Shown piece after piece: positions 1 to 6,566 of a stretch of DNA of 9,051 bases. A program made the translations under genes and the position numbers. Position 1 is the stretch's first letter. Every line of letters starts with the position of its first letter. The notes below the pieces were generated by a model. The model was not told the DNA's origin and ran no database searches. It saw only the letters and a program-made list of their open reading frames with translations. The DNA is from CAZLYK01 sp964563495. GTDB lineage: Bacteria; Acidobacteriota; Blastocatellia; RBC074. The DNA lies in contig CAZLYK010000187.1 of the NCBI GenBank assembly GCA_964563495.1, positions 1 through 9,051 of the forward strand, given 5' to 3'.

Positions 1-2
1 CC

Positions 3-829
<827 letters not shown>

Positions 830-830
<1 letters not shown>

Positions 831-872
831 AATAAAGATCCCCGCCGCTTGTTGCGGCGGGGATCTTTATTT
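830..872. terminator. Bidirectional intrinsic terminator between convergent genes
   Basis: A perfect inverted repeat has 19-bp arms at 830-848 and 854-872 with the 5-nt loop TTGTT. The GC-rich core is CCCCGCCGC/GCGGCGGGG, and the A/T-rich outer arms supply a T-rich tail (TCTTTATTT) on the plus strand and the equivalent tail on the minus strand. It therefore fits a Rho-independent terminator read from either side. The left arm starts at the last base of the receptor stop codon, and the right arm contains the stop codon of the PEGA gene (TAA read on the minus strand, 867-869). Confidence 0.92.
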
Positions 873-2387
873 GGGAATAACGAAGAGGGCCTGTAGCAGA
901 GCGACGCTCCCGCTCTTGCCGCGGAAGCCTACCCCGCCATAGGAGAACGTCTCGTCCTGGAAGATTCCGATCAGGTAGGGTTGTTCCGAAGGGGCGCTGG
1001 CGATGGTCATTCTGGTCGTGAACTGATTGCCCCGGGCTTCAAAGATAACGTGGAAAGAATCTCCCTTCTTGTCGACCCGCTCGACAAGTGTGCGACTGTC
1101 CTTCCATTCCAGCCTGCCGTCCCGGCAAATATATAAGTTGAACGTATTCGAAGCCTCGCCCGAAGGCCCGCCGATTTCAAAGAGGTAGTAATTCTGCGGG
1201 TCTTTTGCCCGCGCCACCCAGGCAACACCTTTACCGTTGGTAAAGACGACGTCGAATTCGAGTTTAAAGTCGTTGTAGATATTGAAGTCGCGATTCGGTT
1301 CGGTATCGAACAAGACGACCGCATCTCCGCTGACTGCGGCGCCGGAATTGGTGAACTTCCAACCCGATGCCGCGGGATACCACTTCCTGGGCCCTGAAAC
1401 CGGCTGCCAATCGCCCTCACCCGAGTTCGGTATCGGAACGAGCGAGGCGGTCTCATTGACCGGGTTTGCCGCCAGCGATAGAGTCAAATCCCTTTTCCAC
1501 TCCTGGAAACCGTCTTTCATGACTCTGATCGTGTGCTGGCCCGGAACCAGCGGAACCGCGACTTTACCGTCCGGCGGAATGATCGTTTTCTCCTCACTGC
1601 CGACGTAGACCCTGGCACCGGGCAAAGAGCTCAGGTTCAAGGTCACGGTCGCCAGATCCAGGTTGGCGGCAATGAAGAGCTGCTTGCCGGGGGTGAGATC
1701 GGCTGTAGTCGAAAAGTCGACATACCTGTCTTTCGAGACCCTCAGCTGATGTTTGCCGACGGGGATCCTGGAGATGAGCAGGCCCTGGCTGTCGGCCGTC
1801 ATCCCGGAGGCGTTGATCAATTTGTCATCCAGAAAAATTTTTGCGCCGGATGGAGCTCCGCCGATCCTGATCGAGCCATACTTTGAGACGATCTTATTAA
1901 ATGCGACGAAGGTTTCGACGCGCGCCGGCTCGACCTCTATTGCTTCGGTATAGGGCTGATAATCATCGTGAGTGATCGTGATCTTATAGCTGCCGGGGAC
2001 GAGGTTGATCAGGTTGAGGCTCCCGTCCGGATCCTTGATCGCCTCCTTGATCGTCAATCCACGTTTCTGATTGACCGGGGTCAATGTGACGATGGCTGAA
2101 GGGACTGCCACAACGCTCAGGTATCCCTTGTTGGCCCTCACCTCGACCCTGACGAATTCGGTCTTGGTGATGACCTTGACCTGGTCGGCCTCCCTGGTTT
2201 TTCGATCGGTTCGCTTCGGCCCGGTAGAAGTGGTCGAAGTGGCTGGATCGGTCTTGGGCTCGGCGACATTGCGGTTGGTGCGTTTCTGCCCCAAGGCATA
2301 AGGCCCGGACAGACAGACCGATAAGATCAGCGATAATGCGACGACCGGTCGTCCGGCAGGAAGATAGAGCCTTCTCAAATCATGCAT
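867..2387 (-). CDS. Secreted PEGA-domain protein with C-terminal lectin-like (ConA-type) domain
   Basis: This is a 506-residue exported protein. Residues 1-34 are a signal peptide (basic LRR, a hydrophobic stretch at about 14-30, and a likely cut after ALG at about 33). Next comes a Thr/Lys/Arg-rich linker to about 75. Residues 88-165 form a carboxypeptidase-regulatory/CnaB-like beta module (LINLVPGSYKITITHDDY). Two PEGA repeats follow, at about 170-245 (GSIRIGGAPSGAKIFLDD, IPVGKHQLRVSKDRY) and 246-318 (LSSLPGARVYVGSEE, LVPGQHTIRVMKDGF). The C-terminal 325-506 resembles the DUF1080/laminin-G-like jellyroll, with NDFKLEFDVVF, AWVARAKDPQNYYLFEI and a GVGFRGKSGSVAL strand. PEGA domains are known from surface and cell-envelope proteins; binding of polysaccharide or protein is an inference. 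Cys25 is not in a proper lipobox (LSVC). The gene starts 17 bp after the kinase stop, so it is probably the second gene of that operon. No strong Shine-Dalgarno is visible (AGAG only). Confidence 0.85.
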   Translation of the reverse strand: MHDLRRLYLPAGRPVVALSLILSVCLSGPYALGQKRTNRNVAEPKTDPATSTTSTGPKRTDRKTREADQVKVITKTEFVRVEVRANKGYLSVVAVPSAIVTLTPVNQKRGLTIKEAIKDPDGSLNLINLVPGSYKITITHDDYQPYTEAIEVEPARVETFVAFNKIVSKYGSIRIGGAPSGAKIFLDDKLINASGMTADSQGLLISRIPVGKHQLRVSKDRYVDFSTTADLTPGKQLFIAANLDLATVTLNLSSLPGARVYVGSEEKTIIPPDGKVAVPLVPGQHTIRVMKDGFQEWKRDLTLSLAANPVNETASLVPIPNSGEGDWQPVSGPRKWYPAASGWKFTNSGAAVSGDAVVLFDTEPNRDFNIYNDFKLEFDVVFTNGKGVAWVARAKDPQNYYLFEIGGPSGEASNTFNLYICRDGRLEWKDSRTLVERVDKKGDSFHVIFEARGNQFTTRMTIASAPSEQPYLIGIFQDETFSYGGVGFRGKSGSVALLQALFVIPK

Positions 2388-2404
2388 AACTCTGTTTATC
2401 CCGG

Positions 2405-4396
2405 TTATCTATCCTTGGCGCAGCGGAAGCCGATCCTGATCAATTGATTGTCAGGGATAGTATATGGGTAATCGGCCCAACGATAAGTATTGGTGCTTCG
2501 CTTCGGGTCATCGATAAAGTTGCCGCCGCGATAGACGCGGAGCTGCGTGTTTGGCGGGGCTCCGTACTTGTCGGAATAGTTATTTTGGACCCACTCACTG
2601 ACATTGCCGGCCAGATGGCGAATGCCGAAAGGGCTGACGTCTTTCTCAAAACTGTCGACCGATGCCGGTCTTGACATGTCCTGGCGATTGACATTGGCGA
2701 ACCCGTCCTGCCATTCATTCCCCCAGGGGTAGAGCAGTTCTTTAGCTCCTCCTCGTGCAGCATACTCCCATTCCTCTTCCGTCGGCAGGCGTTTGTGGGC
2801 CCACGCGGCATAAGCCGAGGCGTCTTCCCAGGTGACAAAGGTGACCGGCGAGGCAGCCTCCGCCGGCGAAAATGAGCCGTTGTATTTCCAATGTTTTGGG
2901 GCAGCGCGGCCGGTCGCAATGACGAATTTCTCGTAGTCCTGATTGGTTACTTCGTGCAGATCCAGGTAGAAAGCCTTGACCTCTACTTCGTGCGTGGGTC
3001 CCTCGTCCGGCTCTCCATCGTTGCGCCCCATGGTAAATTTGCCGGCAGGGATCAGGACCATGCCCGCCGGCTCGTTGCCGGTAACGGTAGTGACAACCGG
3101 TTGAGCCGGTTTGACGATCAGATAGGCGATGATACCTGCGATCACCACCAGGGCGGCCGCGACGATCATCAAAAGCGTCCGCGTTCGTTGGCGCCCGGGC
3201 GCGGGTGTGACCGGGAGACCCTCTCCCCGATATGATTTGCCGAAAGCCGACTCCGCCGGGATTTCTGAAGAATCGATCCTTCTCTCGGCGGGAGAAACAA
3301 CGGCCGTCTCTCTACGGGCATTCCAGGGGAGATCCTCGGAAGCGGATGAGCGCGACTTTTCGACCTCGGTCGGCCTGCCGCTCGAGACCGGCGTCCGCCT
3401 GCCGGTGCGACTCGTCCCCCCGACCAATGAATCGGTAAAGCTCTGAGCATCCTCGCCCTCGATCCCGACCGCCGCTTTGAGTTCATCACCCAATTGAGCA
3501 GCTGAAGCCTGCCGCTTATCCGGATCCTTCTCGAGCGCACGCATGACCACTTCCGCCAGCGAATCCGGGACATCCCTGGGGATCTCCCGAAACGGCTGCG
3601 GAGGTTCATGCATATGCTTAAAGACTATTTGAATGGTCGAGTCCCCGTCGAACGGGACACGGCCGGTGAGCATCTCGTAGAGGATGACGCCAATGCTGTA
3701 GACGTCCGATCGCGGATCCAGGGCTTTGCCCTGGCATTGCTCCGGAGACATATACTGGGGAGTTCCTATGATCGTTCCGGCCTGGGTCAGGAAGGGCTCG
3801 GTCTTTGTCTCTTTGAGCTTGGCGATTCCGAAATCCAGGACCTTGACCCGCTCCATGTTATTGACCGTTTCAATCAAGATATTATCGGGTTTGAGGTCTC
3901 TGTGAATCACGCCGCCGCGATGGGCCGCTTCGACCGCAGCGCAGATTTGCCGGACGATATTTACTGTCCGCTGGTAAGGCATCCCTTCTTCTTCCCGGAT
4001 CATAGACCGCAGTGATTGCCCTTCGACAATCTCCATGACCAGGTAGACGATTCTCTCGGAGGTCACCCCGAAGTCGGTTACCCTGATTGCGTTGGGGTGA
4101 TGAATCCGGCCGGCGGCTTTGGCTTCAAGGCGAAAGCGTTTGATCGCGGTCTGGTTGGCGACAAATTCGGGCTTCAGTAGTTTGACGGCGAATTCCGTAT
4201 CCAGATGGACGTGCGTGGCGCGATAGACATCGCCCATTCCACCCGTTCCGATGAGGTCGTCCAACCGATAACGCCCGTCCAGAGTGATCCCGACCAGCGT
4301 TTCAAGATCGGCGAGCGGGCTCCCATCATTCAAGCAGAAGTGGAGAGTGCTTGGGAAAAGATTACCGCAGGAATTACACCTCTTAAGCTCGTGCAT
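2405..4396 (-). CDS. Membrane Ser/Thr protein kinase with extracytoplasmic FGE-sulfatase-like domain
   Basis: This is a 663-residue PknB-type kinase. A short zinc-ribbon-like N-terminus (C7, C10, C21) precedes the Hanks-type catalytic domain at about 44-305. Visible there are the glycine loop IGTGGMGDVY (49-58), Lys72, Glu91, HRDLKPDN (165-172), DFG (188-190), GTPQYMSPEQ (211-220) and Asp231, so it should be active. A Ser/Arg-rich linker (about 315-400) leads to one membrane helix (about 407-427). Residues 444-660 form an FGE-sulfatase/DUF323 (C-type-lectin-like) domain: GMVLIPAGKFTMG, YLDLHEVTNQDYEKF, RLPTEEEWEYAARGG, LAGNVSEWV, RGGNF, IGFRC. The cysteine pair that catalyses formylglycine formation in true FGEs is absent (RGGNFIDDPKRSTNTYRW has none), so this end is more likely a binding or sensor domain. 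ATG 4396 is the first possible start, because an in-frame TGA lies three codons upstream. A GGAG lies very close before it. The gene leads an operon with the PEGA gene. Confidence 0.93.
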   Translation of the reverse strand: MHELKRCNSCGNLFPSTLHFCLNDGSPLADLETLVGITLDGRYRLDDLIGTGGMGDVYRATHVHLDTEFAVKLLKPEFVANQTAIKRFRLEAKAAGRIHHPNAIRVTDFGVTSERIVYLVMEIVEGQSLRSMIREEEGMPYQRTVNIVRQICAAVEAAHRGGVIHRDLKPDNILIETVNNMERVKVLDFGIAKLKETKTEPFLTQAGTIIGTPQYMSPEQCQGKALDPRSDVYSIGVILYEMLTGRVPFDGDSTIQIVFKHMHEPPQPFREIPRDVPDSLAEVVMRALEKDPDKRQASAAQLGDELKAAVGIEGEDAQSFTDSLVGGTSRTGRRTPVSSGRPTEVEKSRSSASEDLPWNARRETAVVSPAERRIDSSEIPAESAFGKSYRGEGLPVTPAPGRQRTRTLLMIVAAALVVIAGIIAYLIVKPAQPVVTTVTGNEPAGMVLIPAGKFTMGRNDGEPDEGPTHEVEVKAFYLDLHEVTNQDYEKFVIATGRAAPKHWKYNGSFSPAEAASPVTFVTWEDASAYAAWAHKRLPTEEEWEYAARGGAKELLYPWGNEWQDGFANVNRQDMSRPASVDSFEKDVSPFGIRHLAGNVSEWVQNNYSDKYGAPPNTQLRVYRGGNFIDDPKRSTNTYRWADYPYTIPDNQLIRIGFRCAKDR

Positions 4397-4481
4397 GCTC
4401 CATCAGTTGGATCCGGTTATACGACGGGGCCAGATTAAGGCCGATTTACTCTCTTCGCTCTATCGCCTGACATACGTCACA

Positions 4482-4510
4482 TTTATCGATCAAGCCGCTT
4501 GAGATGTCAA
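4482..4510 (-). promoter_or_regulatory. Candidate sigma70-type promoter of the kinase-PEGA operon
   Basis: On the minus strand a consensus -35 TTGACA (plus-strand TGTCAA, 4505-4510) is followed after 17 bp by GATAAA (4482-4487), a 4/6 match to the -10 box. Transcription would start near 4475 and give a leader of about 80 nt before ATG 4396. This is a sequence match only; acidobacterial promoter consensus is assumed to resemble that of E. coli. Confidence 0.5.
4490..4502. promoter_or_regulatory. Palindrome inside the kinase promoter spacer, possible operator
   Basis: TCAAGC-C-GCTTGA is a perfect 6+1+6 palindrome lying between the proposed -10 and -35 boxes, where a bound repressor would block RNA polymerase. 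A second dyad, TGAC-N4-GTCA (4468-4479), lies around the predicted transcription start. A 6-bp dyad can occur by chance in a region this size, so the operator role is inferred from its position. Confidence 0.35.
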
Positions 4511-4603
4511 GGAAAGACGCATCGGTTTGCTCGCTTCGGGGCAAACAGATCTTTCGCGCCTCCGGCGCTTCAAATGACCTTAATTCAATGCCATTGTCCG
4601 GGT

Positions 4604-4663
4604 GCGGCTAACTATTGACCGTAGCCGGATGCCGCGGCTACTCTATTGGCCGCGGCTGATGCC
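4604..4663. repeat. Two imperfect 30-bp tandem units with hairpins upstream of the FKBP gene
   Basis: Unit A (4604-4633) and unit B (4634-4663) share GCGGCTA at the start, TATTG in the middle and GATGCC at the end, with a few substitutions and single-base shifts. Each can fold: GTAGCCG/CGGCTAC at 4621-4641 (7-bp stem), and a longer stem at 4645-4672, ATTGGC-C-GCGGC with loop TGAT and GCCGC-A-GCCAAT. The second hairpin ends 3 nt before the Shine-Dalgarno of the FKBP gene. It could therefore affect translation or be a REP-like element; which of these is unknown. Confidence 0.6.
4615..4644 (+). promoter_or_regulatory. Weak candidate promoter for the FKBP gene
   Basis: TTGACC (4615-4620) is followed after 18 bp by TACTCT (4639-4644), which keeps the TA...T positions of a -10 box but matches only 3/6. 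It lies inside the tandem repeat block, so the match could be incidental. If used, the leader would be about 40 nt and would contain the right half of the 4645-4672 hairpin. Confidence 0.25.
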
Positions 4664-4674
4664 GCAGCCAATCG

Positions 4675-4681
4675 AAAGGAG
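4675..4681 (+). promoter_or_regulatory. Ribosome binding site that selects a TTG start
   Basis: AAAGGAG at 4675-4681 is a strong Shine-Dalgarno, 8 nt before TTG 4690. The first in-frame ATG (4717, codon 10) has no comparable site, so TTG is the better start. Confidence 0.75.
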
Positions 4682-4689
4682 CATCCGTC

Positions 4690-5187
4690 TTGTCCAAGAA
4701 CCGGCGTCGACAAAACATGAAAGGGCGCGGTTTCTCCCCTAAATCATCAAAAACCCGCCGGAGCCGGCAATACTATCCGGCGCTGATTCTGACTCTGCTG
4801 GTCGTCTTGCTGGCCGGCGGAGCGGTGGTCTACTGGTATCTGCAGCCCAGAGAGGTGACCACGGCGTCGGGCCTGAGGTATCTGGATGAAAAGGTCGGCA
4901 GCGGCGTGAGCCCGTCGGTCGGCCGCAGGGTAACGGTTCACTATACAGGCCGTCTGGAGAACGGCGTAAAGTTCGACAGCTCGGTCGACCGCGGCCAGCC
5001 CTACGAATTCACGATCGGCGCGGACGAGGTGATCAAGGGTGGAGACGAGGGCATCGTGACCATGAAGGTTGGCGGCAAACGTAAGCTGATCGTCCCGCCC
5101 AGCCTGGCTTATGGCGACCGGGGTAAAGGCAATATTCCGCCGAACTCTACCTTATTCTTCGATGTCGAGCTGCTCGGAGTGAAGTAA
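4690..5187 (+). CDS. Membrane-anchored FKBP-type peptidyl-prolyl cis-trans isomerase
   Basis: This 165-residue protein would speed cis-trans isomerisation of Xaa-Pro bonds in exported proteins. A very basic N-terminus (residues 1-27) and one hydrophobic helix (about 29-51) form a signal anchor, which places the catalytic domain outside the cytoplasm. The FKBP domain covers about 54-165. It has VTVHYTGRLENGVKFDSS, with the pocket residues Tyr85, Phe95 and Asp96; PYEF (Tyr105), EVIKGG (Val114, Ile115), LAYG (Tyr141), and FDVELL with Phe157. By alignment to FKBP12, the Trp at the pocket floor (VIxGW, Trp59) is Gly118 here, which may lower activity or change the ligand. The length fits a one-domain FKBP plus anchor. 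The gene starts with TTG after AAAGGAG. It is transcribed divergently from the kinase operon, and the next gene follows after 26 bp on the same strand. Confidence 0.92.
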   Translation: MSKNRRRQNMKGRGFSPKSSKTRRSRQYYPALILTLLVVLLAGGAVVYWYLQPREVTTASGLRYLDEKVGSGVSPSVGRRVTVHYTGRLENGVKFDSSVDRGQPYEFTIGADEVIKGGDEGIVTMKVGGKRKLIVPPSLAYGDRGKGNIPPNSTLFFDVELLGVK

Positions 5188-5213
5188 ATCCGGACTCACT
5201 TCAGATCCCCATC

Positions 5214-5567
5214 ATGATTCTCGACAACCTGAATTTTCTGATCCTGGCAATCTTCGCTCCGTTCCTGGTGCTGATCGGAATTCTGGGATTCGTCATCCCC
5301 GCCAAGCGCAGCCTGACCAGCGTGGCGACGCCCTACAACCTCTTCCACATGGCCTTCGGACTTTTAGGAGCGATCGTCGTGCTGAGCAATTACGAGATGG
5401 CGATCAAAGTATTCAATATCGGGTTCGGTCTGATCGATCTATATCAAGCCCTCGCCAGCAAAACCGATCTCTTCCCCAAGACGTATTTCAAATGGACGAG
5501 GGTCGACGACGTACTGCACCTGGTCGTCGGCGCAGCGCTGCTGCTGATCGGAATTTTTGGAAGGTAA
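5214..5567 (+). CDS. Small four-helix membrane protein, DUF4383-like
   Basis: These 117 residues are almost entirely hydrophobic, with helices at about 8-28, 42-58, 63-81 and 98-116. Two similar segments, YNLFHMAFGLLG (41-52) and DDVLHLVVGAALL (98-110), each put a His (H45, H102) in an xLxHLxxG setting. That pattern, and the Gly-rich third helix ending in DLYQAL, resemble the DUF4383 family, whose function is not known to me. The match is made by eye. ATG 5214 has no clear Shine-Dalgarno. The gene lies 26 bp behind the FKBP gene on the same strand, so translation within a shared transcript is likely. Its stop codon abuts the left arm of the 5568-5655 repeat. Confidence 0.7.
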   Translation: MILDNLNFLILAIFAPFLVLIGILGFVIPAKRSLTSVATPYNLFHMAFGLLGAIVVLSNYEMAIKVFNIGFGLIDLYQALASKTDLFPKTYFKWTRVDDVLHLVVGAALLLIGIFGR

Positions 5568-5655
5568 GAAATAGACAGGATTAAACAGGATTGAAGACAA
5601 AGCAGCAAACAATCCTGTTAAATCCTGTCAAAATCCGGTTAATCCTGTCTATTTC
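5568..5655. repeat. Dispersed CAGGAT repeat locus 1 (inverted pair)
   Basis: The left arm (5568-5592) has CAGGAT hexamers at 5576 and 5586. The right arm (5612-5655) has four copies on the opposite strand (ATCCTG or ATCCGG at 5612, 5622, 5633, 5642; spacing 10, 11, 9). The outer 17 bp are a perfect inverted repeat: GAAATAGACAGGATTAA at 5568-5584 and its reverse complement at 5639-5655. The locus begins at the base after the stop codon of the DUF4383-like gene and ends 7 bp before the Shine-Dalgarno of the next gene. As RNA it could form a 17-bp stem with a 54-nt loop. Confidence 0.85.
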
Positions 5656-5662
5656 CTCTTTT

Positions 5663-5671
5663 GGGAGGTGA
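5663..5671 (+). promoter_or_regulatory. Ribosome binding site fixing the start of the di-iron protein
   Basis: GGGAGGTGA at 5663-5671 is a near-perfect Shine-Dalgarno, with GGAGG 7 nt before ATG 5676. It overlaps a TTG at 5661 that could extend the frame by five codons, which argues against that upstream start. Confidence 0.85.
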
Positions 5672-5675
5672 CCTC

Positions 5676-6452
5676 ATGAAACAGGATATCGAGCGATACA
5701 TATTGGTCTCGGCCAGGGTCGAGACCGGGGATTTGGACTGGAAAGAAGCCGGGCGCGTAGGTCTGACCGAAGAAGAGAGGTTCGTCCTGACATATTTCTC
5801 GGACATCGAGAGTCAAACCATTCGCTACCTGCGAGTGCTCTTACAGATGAAGATGGCTTTCAAGCCGGATGTGGCGGCATTTCTGACGACCTGGAGCTAT
5901 GAGGAGTTCTTTCACGGCTATGAGCTGGCCAAACTGCTGGCTGTTTGCGGGCACCGACTGGAAGAAGACCGCATCGAGCGGGTAAAAAGCCGGGCACGAT
6001 CCAACGAGCTGATCGAAGCGTTTTTCGGACCGCTGCTCTCTCGCATCTTCTTTCACCAGTTTCCGGCGGTATATCTATCATTCGGCGCGATCCAGGAGCT
6101 GACGACTCTTCGCGGCTATGAGCGGCTCAGCCGGTCGACGCGCAATCCGGTGCTCAGTCTCCTGTGCGAGCGCATCGCCAAACAGGAGCGACGCCATTTC
6201 GCATGGTACTTCAACCAGGCGAAAGAGCTACTCGGCCAGTCAAAAGGCGCCCGCCTGCTCGCTCGCCGGCTGCTGGAATTCCATTGGGCGCCGGTCGGAG
6301 CCGGCGTCAAAACACCGGATGAGGTGAGGAAGCTTTTTAACATTCTCTTTCCGGCCGAGCTGGGGCGAACGCTGGTCAAAGAGATCGACGAAAAGATCGG
6401 GGCCTTGCCGGGGCTCGGCGGCATCCATCTCATGAGCGGCTACTTTAAATAG
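5676..6452 (+). CDS. Ferritin-like di-iron protein, acyl-ACP desaturase-like
   Basis: This is a 258-residue, mostly helical soluble protein. It shows the ligand pattern of the acyl-ACP desaturase branch of di-iron carboxylate enzymes: Glu45 (FSDIESQTIRY), E77-x-x-H80 (SYEEFFHGYEL), Glu141 (GAIQELTTLRGY) and E171-x-x-H174 (KQERRHFAWYF). All six expected ligands are present, so an O2-activating di-iron centre is likely. Desaturation of an acyl-ACP chain is the family role, but the substrate is not shown. The protein is shorter than plant stearoyl-ACP desaturases and nearer the bacterial forms, and the 205-258 tail has no motif I recognise. ATG 5676 is chosen because of the excellent Shine-Dalgarno. 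The gene sits between two inverted repeat loci, and no lipid-synthesis gene is adjacent to support the substrate. Confidence 0.82.
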   Translation: MKQDIERYILVSARVETGDLDWKEAGRVGLTEEERFVLTYFSDIESQTIRYLRVLLQMKMAFKPDVAAFLTTWSYEEFFHGYELAKLLAVCGHRLEEDRIERVKSRARSNELIEAFFGPLLSRIFFHQFPAVYLSFGAIQELTTLRGYERLSRSTRNPVLSLLCERIAKQERRHFAWYFNQAKELLGQSKGARLLARRLLEFHWAPVGAGVKTPDEVRKLFNILFPAELGRTLVKEIDEKIGALPGLGGIHLMSGYFK

Positions 6453-6534
6453 AGATCAGGATTGAGCCGGATTTTTTCTTTTGGGTTTTATCCTGTTTAA
6501 TCCTGGACAAATCCTGTTAATCCTGTCTATTCTC
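6449..6534. repeat. Dispersed CAGGAT repeat locus 2 (inverted pair)
   Basis: The left arm (6449-6472) has CAGGAT at 6457 and CCGGAT at 6467, and overlaps the stop codon of the di-iron gene (6450-6452). The right arm (6490-6534, 45 bp) has ATCCTG at 6490, 6500, 6511 and 6520, spaced 10, 11 and 9, exactly as in locus 1. The right arm, read on the minus strand, matches locus 3 at about 40 of 45 positions by my alignment. The inverted arms are less perfect than in locus 1. Confidence 0.85.
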
Positions 6535-6566
6535 TCCATTCCATATTTCACTCACCAGATATATTT

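Larger units (their letters stand above)
4397..4689. other. Divergent intergenic region (kinase / FKBP)
   Basis: This 293-bp region has no convincing gene on either strand. It carries candidate promoters in both directions and several inverted repeats: GTTTGC/GCAAAC at 4525-4546 (10-nt loop), GCGCC/GGCGC at 4556-4568, a 13-bp palindrome at 4490-4502, a TGAC-N4-GTCA dyad at 4468-4479, and the tandem repeat block at 4604-4663. The stretch between about 4511 and 4600 lies outside both predicted transcripts and shows only the two small hairpins. Confidence 0.6.

Noticed and set aside
1007..1953. Open frames of 66-149 codons on both strands within the PEGA gene
   Set aside because: They are shadows of a strongly supported coding sequence; their compositions are unlike real proteins and they have no ribosome sites.
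2286..2387. Lipoprotein signal in the PEGA protein (Cys25)
   Set aside because: The residue before Cys is Val in LSVC, not Gly, Ala or Ser, so it does not fit a lipobox. A normal signal peptidase site near residue 33 is more likely.
4525..4568. Intrinsic terminator from the hairpins GTTTGC/GCAAAC and GCGCC/GGCGC
   Set aside because: Neither is followed by a clear U-tract, and no gene ends nearby on either strand.
5568..5655. CRISPR array
   Set aside because: The repeated boxes are 6-10 bp with 3-5 bp gaps. There are no unique spacers of 25-40 bp and no cas gene.
5661..5675. TTG start at 5661 for the di-iron protein
   Set aside because: The GGGAGGTGA ribosome site overlaps this TTG and is well placed only for ATG 5676.
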